From contig NZ_JACSRA010000009.1 of assembly GCF_014836335.1 (NCBI RefSeq), forward strand, positions 1 to 64,000: a DNA stretch of 64,000 nucleotides, given 5' to 3'. A program made the position numbers and the translations under genes. The DNA comes from Clostridium cibarium (GTDB taxonomy: Bacteria; Bacillota; Clostridia; Clostridiales; Clostridiaceae). The notes beneath the pieces are model-generated. The model did no database searches and was not told the DNA's origin. It saw nothing but the letters and a program-made list of their open reading frames with translations. Within the stretch, counting starts at the first letter, position 1, and every line of letters begins with the position of its first letter. This document shows positions 1-8,773 of the stretch, piece after piece.

Positions 1-903
<903 letters not shown>

Positions 904-910
904 CAAGGCT

Positions 911-947
911 ACTACTAAGACAATATATTGTCTTAGTAGTTTTCTAT
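911..947 (+). terminator. Rho-independent terminator of enolase
   Basis: A 14-bp near-perfect inverted repeat (ACTACTAAGACAAT with ATTGTCTTAGTAGT) is followed by a T-rich run (TTTCTATTTTT). It sits 8 bases after the enolase stop. Confidence 0.9.
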
Positions 948-1122
948 TTTTAATATCTTTTATTAATAAACATACGGTTTTTTTTAGTTAATCATTTCTA
1001 ACTCAATTTATTCAAAAAAACATTCACTACAAAATTTTCCTTAAATCCCCAACTTAAGTTTCAGCAAAAAATCACGATAATAATTTAATCAACTAAATTT
1101 TTGAAAATAAAGTGAGGTACAC

Positions 1123-3186
1123 ATGAAACTACAAGAATTAAAAAATGTCGTATTTGCAAATTTGAATAAATCTTTATTTGATTTAGCCATAGAAAACATA
1201 AAGAATGCTCTTGCAATTGATCTTTATGACAGTGACTTATATTTTTATATGGGTTTAGCTTATGCTGGAAAGAAAAATTATAATTGCGCATATTTATGCT
1301 TTGAAAATGCATTGAATTATTGTAAAACTAATGAATCTAAAGATAATATTCTATTAGAAATCAATAAGTTAAAAGATCTTAACGCAATTTCAGTAAGTGA
1401 CTTTTCAATTATTATAATAACAAATAATAACTTAGAATATTCAAAGAACTGCATTGATAGCATAAAAAAATATAATACTTTGGACAACTATGAAATTATT
1501 ATAATAGATAACAACTCTAGTGATGGTACATCTGAATGGTTGAAGTCTGAAGAAAGTATAAAATACATACTTAACAGTGAAAATAAAGGAATTCCTGCTG
1601 GATATAATCAAGGAATAAATCTTGCTAAAGAAACTAATGATGTATTTGTGTTAAATAATGATGTCATAGTACTTCCAAACTCAATATTTAATTTGAGAAT
1701 GGCATTATACTCTGAAAACTCAATAGGTGCTGTTAGTCCAGTTAGTAATAATGTTGGATATTATCAAGCAATACCAGAAGGGTTTAATGATATCTCTGAA
1801 TATATTAATTATTCATTAACATGCAACATCCCAAATGATAACCAGTATGATTTTAGATTAAAGTTAGTTGGATATGCTCTATTCCTTAAAAGAACTGTTT
1901 TAAACAAAATAGGATTATTTGATGAACAATTTAATCCTAGGAATTTTGAAGATGATGATATTTCTTTAAGGGTGCTAAAATCTGGTTATAAGAATATCCT
2001 TTGTAAAGATAGTTTTGTATTAAATTTAGGTGTTACAAACTCCCAAGTATCACTAGATATATTTAAAACTAATGAAAATAAATTTAAAACAAAGTGGGGA
2101 TTTAATCCTTTTTATTCTCTCCTTATAAGAAATGAGATAATAGGGCTTTTAGATAAGCCTGCTGATACAAGTATTAATGTCCTTGAAATTGGATGCGCTT
2201 GCGGCGCTACCCTGTTAGAAATAAAAAATAAATATCCTAATGCCAATCTTTATGGTATTGAACTTAATGATAATGCTGCTGAAATAGCAAAAACTTTCGC
2301 CACCGTTACAGCTGAAAATGTTGAAACTTCTTCTCTTAATTATGATGAAGGTTTTTTTGATTATATTATTTTTGCAGATGTTTTAGAACATTTAAATGAT
2401 CCATTGAGAACATTAGAAACTGCAAAAAAATATTTAAAAAGCAACGGATATATTTTGGCTAGCATACCAAATGTCTTAAACTATACAGTACTAAAAGATT
2501 TAATTAATGGTAATTGGACTTATACAGATGCCGGAATTTTAGATAGAACTCATTTAAGATTCTTTACATTAAATGAAATACAAACTTTATTCACAAAGGC
2601 ACAATACAATAATCTATCAATATATTCCGTTAATAATGCACCACAAAATAATGAAGATATTGATTTTATAGAAAAGATAAGCAGTATATCTAGTAAAAAA
2701 GAAACTATAAAAGGAGAATTAACTACCTATCAATATATAGTTAAAGCTCAAAATTATGATAAGACCAATGAGTTACTAGAAAAAGCACAAAACATAAGAA
2801 ACGAAGTTAACTTTTTCTTACGAAAATTGGATATAAATTCTGATAACAACAAGGTATTAACTAAACTTATCGATTTGATTAGAATTGAAAATATAAGCTT
2901 TGAATACATTATCGAAGCTGTTGAAAAAAATACAATATTAAAAAGCAAAATATTAAACTCTCTAGGAATCAAGTGTTTTGAATGTGGATTAGAAGGCTAT
3001 GTAATACCTCTCTTGGAAAAAGCCTACAAGTTAGATCCTAAAGATTTAGAAATAGTTTATAACTTGGCTTGTGCTTTAAGCCTAGCAAAAGAACATAAAC
3101 TTGCATTAGAATATATAAATTCTCTAGATAAAAGCAATGATAATATAGAAGAATTAAAAGCTTTTCTTATTAATCAACTTGCCTAA
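1123..3186 (+). CDS. TPR / family 2 glycosyltransferase / SAM methyltransferase fusion
   Basis: Modular cytosolic enzyme of 687 residues. Residues ~5-70 form a TPR-like helical pair. Residues ~93-330 are a GT-A family 2 glycosyltransferase (FSIIIITNNN start, DNNSSDGTSEW, and VLNNDVIV carrying the NND version of the DxD metal/nucleotide-sugar motif). Residues ~350-520 are a class I SAM methyltransferase (VLEIGCACGATLLEI glycine-rich motif I; FADVLEHLNDP). The last ~150 residues return to helical TPR-like sequence (KAYKLDPKDLEIVYNLACAL). The ATG follows a GAGG site. It is a single-gene unit between two terminators. Such fusions are typical of surface polysaccharide or protein-glycan synthesis; the acceptor and sugar are unknown. 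Confidence 0.85.
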   Translation: MKLQELKNVVFANLNKSLFDLAIENIKNALAIDLYDSDLYFYMGLAYAGKKNYNCAYLCFENALNYCKTNESKDNILLEINKLKDLNAISVSDFSIIIITNNNLEYSKNCIDSIKKYNTLDNYEIIIIDNNSSDGTSEWLKSEESIKYILNSENKGIPAGYNQGINLAKETNDVFVLNNDVIVLPNSIFNLRMALYSENSIGAVSPVSNNVGYYQAIPEGFNDISEYINYSLTCNIPNDNQYDFRLKLVGYALFLKRTVLNKIGLFDEQFNPRNFEDDDISLRVLKSGYKNILCKDSFVLNLGVTNSQVSLDIFKTNENKFKTKWGFNPFYSLLIRNEIIGLLDKPADTSINVLEIGCACGATLLEIKNKYPNANLYGIELNDNAAEIAKTFATVTAENVETSSLNYDEGFFDYIIFADVLEHLNDPLRTLETAKKYLKSNGYILASIPNVLNYTVLKDLINGNWTYTDAGILDRTHLRFFTLNEIQTLFTKAQYNNLSIYSVNNAPQNNEDIDFIEKISSISSKKETIKGELTTYQYIVKAQNYDKTNELLEKAQNIRNEVNFFLRKLDINSDNNKVLTKLIDLIRIENISFEYIIEAVEKNTILKSKILNSLGIKCFECGLEGYVIPLLEKAYKLDPKDLEIVYNLACALSLAKEHKLALEYINSLDKSNDNIEELKAFLINQLA

Positions 3187-3195
3187 ATGTTTAAA

Positions 3196-3224
3196 AAACC
3201 TACGATTTTGTTTATCGTAGGTTT
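3196..3224. terminator. Bidirectional terminator between convergent genes
   Basis: AAACCTACGAT and ATCGTAGGTTT form an 11-bp perfect stem with a 7-base loop. It serves the glycosyltransferase gene on the plus strand and the five-gene operon ending at 3232 on the minus strand, with T-rich flanks on both sides. Confidence 0.85.
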
Positions 3225-3231
3225 CCTTATT

Positions 3232-3681
3232 CTAATTATTTTTCACAACTACTGCTCCTAATTTACTTACATTAATTATATGAAAATATTCATTATCCTC
3301 TAATATGAGGTACTTATCTGTTCCGCTATAATATTCTTTTACTTCCCCATAGTAAGTTAACTCAATAGCCTTTTCTGAATTATAATTAGCTAAAGTATCA
3401 TATAGGTAAGCTGTTTCACTATTAATTTCATAACCATTATTGTACTTTTTTAATGTTATTGCCATTACATATTTTAAATTTATATAGTGTTTATATTCTT
3501 CACTTACGTAGAGCAAAGTATTATCCATTAATTTTACACAATTATATGAGTTGCACTCTGCTGTTACCTCTGGATTAGATTTATCATAATCAGATAGTGT
3601 CATAAATATATTCACCTCTGATACCATATCTAAAATTTCAATTTGTGAATTTGAATCATTTAAACTTTTTATATTAATCAT
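3232..3681 (-). CDS. Hypothetical protein, last gene of the ATP-grasp operon
   Basis: 149 residues, acidic, no signal peptide and no membrane segment; the sequence looks like a beta-rich soluble domain (many Y/I/V alternations, e.g. KYLILEDNEYFHIINVSKL). I do not recognise the family. It starts with ATG after AAAGGAAAGGGG, 17 bases after the upstream membrane-anchored gene, and is followed by the operon terminator. Its membership in the operon with the GspS-like enzyme and the Ser-rich lipoprotein is the only functional clue; an accessory role in that modification system is an inference. Confidence 0.75.
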   Translation of the reverse strand: MINIKSLNDSNSQIEILDMVSEVNIFMTLSDYDKSNPEVTAECNSYNCVKLMDNTLLYVSEEYKHYINLKYVMAITLKKYNNGYEINSETAYLYDTLANYNSEKAIELTYYGEVKEYYSGTDKYLILEDNEYFHIINVSKLGAVVVKNN

Positions 3682-3698
3682 AAATTTTCCCCTTTCCT

Positions 3699-4154
3699 TT
3701 AATCATTTATAGAAACTTCTTTTACTTTGTCTTTAAGAACATATACCTTATAAACATTTCTTTTAATAGTTTCTGAATCACTTAATTTATAAGTTCTCTC
3801 AAAAAAATATACTTTTCCTAACTTATCCTTATAATCTACATCTGTATTATCTGCATAATTTGTAGTACAATCAAGATCTGTTACTTCAATGTCAACGGAC
3901 TCTTTATTGTCCTGGTTTATCTTAAAACGATAGTATGTCTTATCTTTTGAACTATTATATAATTCTGAAAACATAAACCCCTCAACATCAACCAAATTTG
4001 CTTCTCCTTTATACTCCTCTGTATAAGGAGGTAACTCTAAAGTTTCACTTTTCTTATGTTTATAAACACCATAGACTACAATACCTACTATGACCACAAT
4101 CACACAAATTATAATATACTTCTTCTTATTTGATGTATTTTTGTTTAGCATCAT
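3699..4154 (-). CDS. Hypothetical single-pass membrane protein of the ATP-grasp operon
   Basis: 151 residues. Lys/Asn-rich N-terminus, then one hydrophobic helix (about residues 13-30, YIIICVIVVIVGIVVYGVY), then an extracytoplasmic acidic domain of ~115 residues: an N-in/C-out anchored protein. No family recognised. The ATG overlaps the stop of the ATP-grasp gene (ATGA), with a GGAGG site inside the end of that gene, so the two are translationally coupled. It may hold an extracellular partner of the lipoprotein made by the same operon (inference). Confidence 0.8.
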   Translation of the reverse strand: MMLNKNTSNKKKYIIICVIVVIVGIVVYGVYKHKKSETLELPPYTEEYKGEANLVDVEGFMFSELYNSSKDKTYYRFKINQDNKESVDIEVTDLDCTTNYADNTDVDYKDKLGKVYFFERTYKLSDSETIKRNVYKVYVLKDKVKEVSIND

Positions 4155-6595
4155 ATTTCCCCATCCTCCATTTCTACATAAGTAGGTGTGTACATACAGT
4201 TCACATCTGTTATCTCTGTACCAACTCTGGTATATATTCCTGCAAATTCAGTTCCACATAAATACGTACCAAACACTGGATACCTATTATCACTCGTCTC
4301 TGAAAATATATATTCCTGAAATATATAACCTTCATTAAACTCATCTATATTTATAATATTTCTAGACAAGGTGATCCCCTTCCCCTCTCTAGATAAGATT
4401 GGTTTTACTACAAAATCATTTGTTCTCATTTCACTTGCTTCTAAAGTTGTGTATGGTATATGCTTTTCTATGAGTAAGGCTTCTTTTTCATTAAAGAAAT
4501 TGAATTTTAGAAGTTCGTAAATTAAAGCAAAAAACATTTTGTTTTGAGATATAATGCTACTAGTATTATTTAGAGAGATTACATTATTACTTTCTAAGGC
4601 ATACTTTAACCTTGCTAAATCTTCTGTTTCTTTGTACTCTAACCAATCTAAAGGATAGTATCTAAAAATGGCATCAACTTTCTCACCATACAAAGATACC
4701 TCTCCTTTTTCACTAACCTTTAGATCATAAATATTCCCTAAAGTTATAGTAATACCATTAAGCTCTGATAAGATATTCTTTATAGTATTGATAGTATACC
4801 AATCTTCATAATATAAACTTCCTACAATAGCAATTTTCTCTATTCTTTTCACCTTAGAATATTCATCTATCATCTTATTAACTTGTTTTAATACTTTTTC
4901 TTTAAATTCACTATTAATGTTCTGTAAGTTAGATATCTTAACTTCTTTTAGTAACTCTTCTGAAATATACATTGTTTCACATATACCAGCTGGAGTTTCT
5001 GAATTAATTTCAAGTACTTTCCATACTCCATTTGTATCTAAAATCCAATCCATTCTTCCAAGTAAACAAAGTTCTTCAGTATTTGAATTCTTAATCACTT
5101 TTTCTAAGTATTCTAAATTAAATGCATCTTTATAAATAGAAATGTTATCTCCTACAAAGCTTTGAACTTTTTTAAATATTAAAGCTATTTCATTTGTAAG
5201 ACTTTTCAATTCTTCATATTTGCTTTTATTTAATACTAAAGGACTGGTTTTGATATATTCAGAAATCCTGCAATAACTGCCACAAAATCCAAATCTAATT
5301 AGAGAACTAGTAAACTTTCTATAATCTATATTTGTATTAATAGTTTTAAAACATTCTTTTTTATTCAAAATAGGGGTTATCCATGTATTCTCCTCTTCTG
5401 TTAAGTAAGAAGGATTAAACCTAACACAGGTTCCTATATAATCTTTTATAGATATAAAAATCCCTAAATTAGCAAAAGCTTCTACCCTCTTTGTGAAAAT
5501 ACCATTGCTGTATGGAGCCATATCCTCTCTGATTTTACAAAACTTTTGCAAAATGAAAGATTTTCCACTTTTCAAAGCTTCAATCACATAATCAATACAT
5601 TGTTTCCACTCTTCTTGTGAATACAATTCACCAATAAACACATCTATACTATACCTTCCATATACAGGCTTTATCACCCATCTATCCTTATCTTCAACAG
5701 CCTTTTGTATATTATCTATATTTAATAATTCAGTATAAGGCAAACTTTTATTTATTACGTCTACCTCACTTTCAGACAACCTAGAATCTTTTTCTTTTAC
5801 CAACTTCCAAAGATAACTATAAAGATTTTTGCATTGCCCAATAATCACCCTCGGATCATTCAATAGTAGCAGCTTTCCATTTTCAAATAACCTTAGCATT
5901 TCAGAAAAGCAACTTACTTCCTTAAAGTATTCAGTAGGATATAACCTTAATATTACATCAATCTTTTTCTCAAAAGAATATATAGAATTATCAATATATT
6001 GAAAATTAGTATTATTACATATTACAAACTTAAAATTTTCATTTTGAAATAATTCTTTAAATAACATCATTAGATGAGTTTCTTCTGCTCTCGAAGATGA
6101 GCTTAGAAGAGCTATAGTAAGCTTATCCTTATCTTTAAAATAATCATTGCATATACTATAGAAGTTATTTTTAAGTTTTTCTATAAATCCTATATTTATA
6201 TTCTCCTTACTGTTAACTAGAGATTCCATTACCATTATTTCTCTTTGTGCACAGGGCTTATCATAGTTTAATTCACTATAAAACACTCCTGAACCATCGT
6301 CTTTTACAAATCCATCATATCTTGTCCAAAGTAAAGGTGCTAGAGGATTTTTAAGTGCCAATATTTCTTCTTTATAAGGAAACTCTGGTATATAAGGAAC
6401 TAAATCATTGAACTCTCCATTAATTCCTTCTATAATTCTATTAACAAGATTATTTATTTTAGTAGATGTCTCATTAAAAATATTATGATACTTATCTTCT
6501 AAATAAAAGGGCTCTTTAGTGAAAATATCATGATTCCTTGTCGAGTGGACCATATGATATTTAAATAAAAGTTCATTAATAAATTTATTATCCAA
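4151..6595 (-). CDS. GspS/YgiC-like ATP-grasp ligase with two tandem modules
   Basis: 814 residues, about twice the length of E. coli YgiC/YjfC (~390). The C-terminal half (~490-814) has glutathionylspermidine-synthetase family hallmarks: GRMDWILDTNGVWKVLEINS, FVVKPILSREGKGI, GYIFQEYIF, YPVFGTYLCGTEFAGIYTRVG. The N-terminal half repeats the same order of elements: RYDGFVKDDGSGVFYSELN, VILRLYPTEYF (against AIFRYYPLDWL), LPYTELLN (against IPYTTLEA), WVIKPVYGRYSIDV. So the protein is an internal duplication whose first KP..G.. loop is more diverged. The family uses ATP to form an amide bond through an acyl phosphate. The substrate here is unknown; the neighbouring Ser-rich lipoprotein is a candidate. 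Start ATG lies 12 bases after the lipoprotein gene. Confidence 0.82.
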   Translation of the reverse strand: MDNKFINELLFKYHMVHSTRNHDIFTKEPFYLEDKYHNIFNETSTKINNLVNRIIEGINGEFNDLVPYIPEFPYKEEILALKNPLAPLLWTRYDGFVKDDGSGVFYSELNYDKPCAQREIMVMESLVNSKENINIGFIEKLKNNFYSICNDYFKDKDKLTIALLSSSSRAEETHLMMLFKELFQNENFKFVICNNTNFQYIDNSIYSFEKKIDVILRLYPTEYFKEVSCFSEMLRLFENGKLLLLNDPRVIIGQCKNLYSYLWKLVKEKDSRLSESEVDVINKSLPYTELLNIDNIQKAVEDKDRWVIKPVYGRYSIDVFIGELYSQEEWKQCIDYVIEALKSGKSFILQKFCKIREDMAPYSNGIFTKRVEAFANLGIFISIKDYIGTCVRFNPSYLTEEENTWITPILNKKECFKTINTNIDYRKFTSSLIRFGFCGSYCRISEYIKTSPLVLNKSKYEELKSLTNEIALIFKKVQSFVGDNISIYKDAFNLEYLEKVIKNSNTEELCLLGRMDWILDTNGVWKVLEINSETPAGICETMYISEELLKEVKISNLQNINSEFKEKVLKQVNKMIDEYSKVKRIEKIAIVGSLYYEDWYTINTIKNILSELNGITITLGNIYDLKVSEKGEVSLYGEKVDAIFRYYPLDWLEYKETEDLARLKYALESNNVISLNNTSSIISQNKMFFALIYELLKFNFFNEKEALLIEKHIPYTTLEASEMRTNDFVVKPILSREGKGITLSRNIINIDEFNEGYIFQEYIFSETSDNRYPVFGTYLCGTEFAGIYTRVGTEITDVNCMYTPTYVEMEDGEI

Positions 6596-6607
6596 TTTAT
6601 CTATCTC

Positions 6608-6946
6608 CTAACCTGTAAAGCTAGTAGATTTTGATGAACTATAACTGCCATCTGAAGATACTACAGAAGATGCACTAGAAGGTTTGCTTGACCAACTTTT
6701 CCATCCAGAACTTGTTGAAGAATCAAAATGAGAATTACCACTACCAGGTAAATAGAAAAATGAATGTCCCATATATCCTCCTCTAAAGATATTATTATTT
6801 TGTGCTTCTTGATCTTCTTTATCTTGTTCTTTTACAACTTCTTTGAAATTATTATATTTTGCATTGCCACAGCCTGTTAATACAGCACCCCCGCTAATAG
6901 CCATAACTGTAGCCATAGTTAAAGATAGAACTTTTTTATTCTTCAT
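6608..6946 (-). CDS. Ser/Gly-rich lipoprotein, YgiB-like partner of the ATP-grasp enzyme
   Basis: 112 residues from the ATG preceded by AGGGGTGG (an in-frame GTG nine bases upstream is a less likely start). A lipoprotein signal peptide ends in the lipobox AVLTGC, with Cys26 as the lipidation site. The mature part is short, with a Gly/Phe/Tyr stretch (FRGGYMGHSFFYLPGSG) and then a tail almost entirely Ser/Lys/Trp/Gly ending STSFTG. This layout (lipobox, low-complexity Ser/Gly C-terminus, gene directly upstream of a GspS-like ligase) matches the DUF1190 YgiB/YjfM lipoproteins beside YgiC/YjfC in enterobacteria; sequence identity is too low-complexity to call homology firmly. Confidence 0.8.
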   Translation of the reverse strand: MKNKKVLSLTMATVMAISGGAVLTGCGNAKYNNFKEVVKEQDKEDQEAQNNNIFRGGYMGHSFFYLPGSGNSHFDSSTSSGWKSWSSKPSSASSVVSSDGSYSSSKSTSFTG

Positions 6947-6965
6947 TTTTACCACCCCTATATTT

Positions 6966-7604
6966 CTAACTTTCTAAATCAATAAAAACTATATTTATTT
7001 TTTCTCCCTTTAAATAGTCTAAGTATTTTTGTATATCTTCTTTAATTCTGTTTCTATATATGAACATTAAGCTGTCTATATTCATCATTTTCAAAACTTC
7101 GCTATGTGGTAATTCTTCCTCAGTTACTTCATATTGATTATTAAAGACAAGAGGATCTAAATAATCATCATTATCTTTATATCTTCCATTATCTAAAATA
7201 AAGCAATATCCTTTTACTTCTTCTATATCCTTGAACTTCAAGGAATAATTCACCAATTTATTATGAATTACATTGTTACCTATTAATCCATAATTATGAG
7301 CTATATGATTAATTGATAAAATAGGCTTTATACTTAAATTATTATTTAGCATTATACTAAAATCCAAATTCTCTTCTGCCTCAAGATCACTAATTATTAA
7401 TACATTATCTAAACTAGTTTTTATCTTAGCCTCTAGTAATTTAAAGCTCTCTTTATTTTCTTCTTTAATATCCTTACACTTTGTAATATCTACTTTTTCT
7501 AAATCTACTGTTGATAATGATGCTAATGTTGTACTTTTTACATAACATTCAAAAATGCTGCTGTTTTTACGCCAGTTATCATAGCTTTCTATCAATCTAT
7601 CCAA
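6966..7604 (-). CDS. Hypothetical cytosolic protein, first gene of the ATP-grasp operon
   Basis: 212 residues, acidic, no signal or membrane segment. An in-frame TGA lies two codons upstream of the TTG at 7604, so initiation must be at this TTG (or the TTG three codons later); SD AAAGGAAAG is about 12 bases upstream. An out-of-frame ATG between SD and TTG gives only a 5-codon peptide. I do not recognise the family. As first gene of a five-gene operon it may help recognise or regulate the ATP-grasp/lipoprotein pair (inference from position only). Confidence 0.72.
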   Translation of the reverse strand: MDRLIESYDNWRKNSSIFECYVKSTTLASLSTVDLEKVDITKCKDIKEENKESFKLLEAKIKTSLDNVLIISDLEAEENLDFSIMLNNNLSIKPILSINHIAHNYGLIGNNVIHNKLVNYSLKFKDIEEVKGYCFILDNGRYKDNDDYLDPLVFNNQYEVTEEELPHSEVLKMMNIDSLMFIYRNRIKEDIQKYLDYLKGEKINIVFIDLES

Positions 7605-7763
7605 TATTATTCATCACTTTCCTTTACATGAATTTATTAAAATATATGAAGAATATTATAGCATACTTTTCAATGTTTTACATATATTTCGAAAATTCAT
7701 TCTAACTTGCCATGAATATTTTTTTTAAACCTTCTTAATTCCAAGTATTTTCTGCTGATTCTA

Positions 7764-7807
7764 TAAAAAAAGAATGTAGCAATTTTATAAAAATCCAACT
7801 ACATTCT
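7764..7807 (-). terminator. Terminator of the poly-dockerin gene
   Basis: On the minus strand AGAATGTAG and CTACATTCT form a 9-bp stem around a 19-base loop, followed by seven T. It lies 27 bases after the stop at 7834. Confidence 0.8.
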
Positions 7808-7833
7808 CAAAGCAAGTATATTTTATTATAATA

Positions 7834-8628
7834 TTATTCTTTATAAATTATTTTATTCAAACCCATTAAATCTGAAATATCAATTGCTCCATCACCATTT
7901 AGATCTGAATTTTCGTTCACTATTTTCACATCAGAATCCATAAGGTATGCCTTTAAATTATTAATATCTTTCTCATTAACAACTCCATCACCATTAACAT
8001 CACCTTTTATATTGATAGTAAGCTTTTCATTTAGCTCCACCAAATCCGCAACATTTATGACATCATCACCATTTAAGTTCCCATTTTTTTGTACTATTGA
8101 CTTCTCCTTTCCAGTAATATACTCTTTCAAAAGCATATAATCATCTGTATCAAGAACGCCATCACCATTTACATCACCTTTTATATTAGTATTAAGTTTT
8201 TCATATAAAAGCTGTAAGTCTAAAATATCTATAGAATTATCTCCATTAAAATCTGTATTTTCTTTTACAAATTCCACCTTTGTACCAACTAGATATTTCT
8301 TTAAACGATTAGCATCATCAATATTAACAATACCATTTCCATCTACATCACCTTTTATTTTTGTAATAACTTTAGTTTGTAAAATGGTTAAATCATTATT
8401 ATCTATATTGCTATCTTCATTAATATCTCCATTATCATAAACTAAATCAATATCATCATCAGCATTTAAATATCTATTTAATAATGATAAATCATCCACA
8501 TTTACAAGACCATCCCCATTAACGTCCCCAGGTAAAAAATTTGCTGTTTTTGCACAAGTGCTAATAGGACTTACAAGTACAGCACTGCATACTAATGTTG
8601 CAATAAATGCAATAAGCTTTTTCTTCAT
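7834..8628 (-). CDS. Secreted protein consisting only of four type I dockerin modules
   Basis: 264 residues from the ATG at 8628, preceded by GGGGGAG; a GTG 15 bases upstream is in frame but would place residues before the signal peptide. Signal peptide MKKKLIAFIATLVCSAVLVSP, cleavage near STCA-KT. The whole mature chain is eight calcium-binding F-hand segments in four pairs; each first half reads GD(V/I)(N/D)G(D/N)G.(V/I)...D and each second half resembles (D/N)(L/F)(N)(G/E)D..I(D/N). Spacers of ~55-60 residues are very regular. No catalytic or cohesin domain is present. Dockerins bind cohesins on scaffoldins, so this could be an adaptor collecting several cohesin partners, a calcium sink, or a cell-surface linker. 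No cohesin gene is in this window. Confidence 0.88.
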   Translation of the reverse strand: MKKKLIAFIATLVCSAVLVSPISTCAKTANFLPGDVNGDGLVNVDDLSLLNRYLNADDDIDLVYDNGDINEDSNIDNNDLTILQTKVITKIKGDVDGNGIVNIDDANRLKKYLVGTKVEFVKENTDFNGDNSIDILDLQLLYEKLNTNIKGDVNGDGVLDTDDYMLLKEYITGKEKSIVQKNGNLNGDDVINVADLVELNEKLTINIKGDVNGDGVVNEKDINNLKAYLMDSDVKIVNENSDLNGDGAIDISDLMGLNKIIYKE

Positions 8629-8773
8629 AAATAACTCCCCCACCCATAATATGTATCTATAATCAACATTTTCCTTAAAGTTAATTATATACTATATATG
8701 AGTTTAAATCAATTTTTGTAAATATATAGGGTGTGTTGTTAAATTGAAAAACCTGTTATTTTCTAAAAGATTC

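Noticed and set aside
7511..7705. 64-codon plus-strand frame
   Set aside because: Antisense to the first gene of the ATP-grasp operon and its promoter; no SD.
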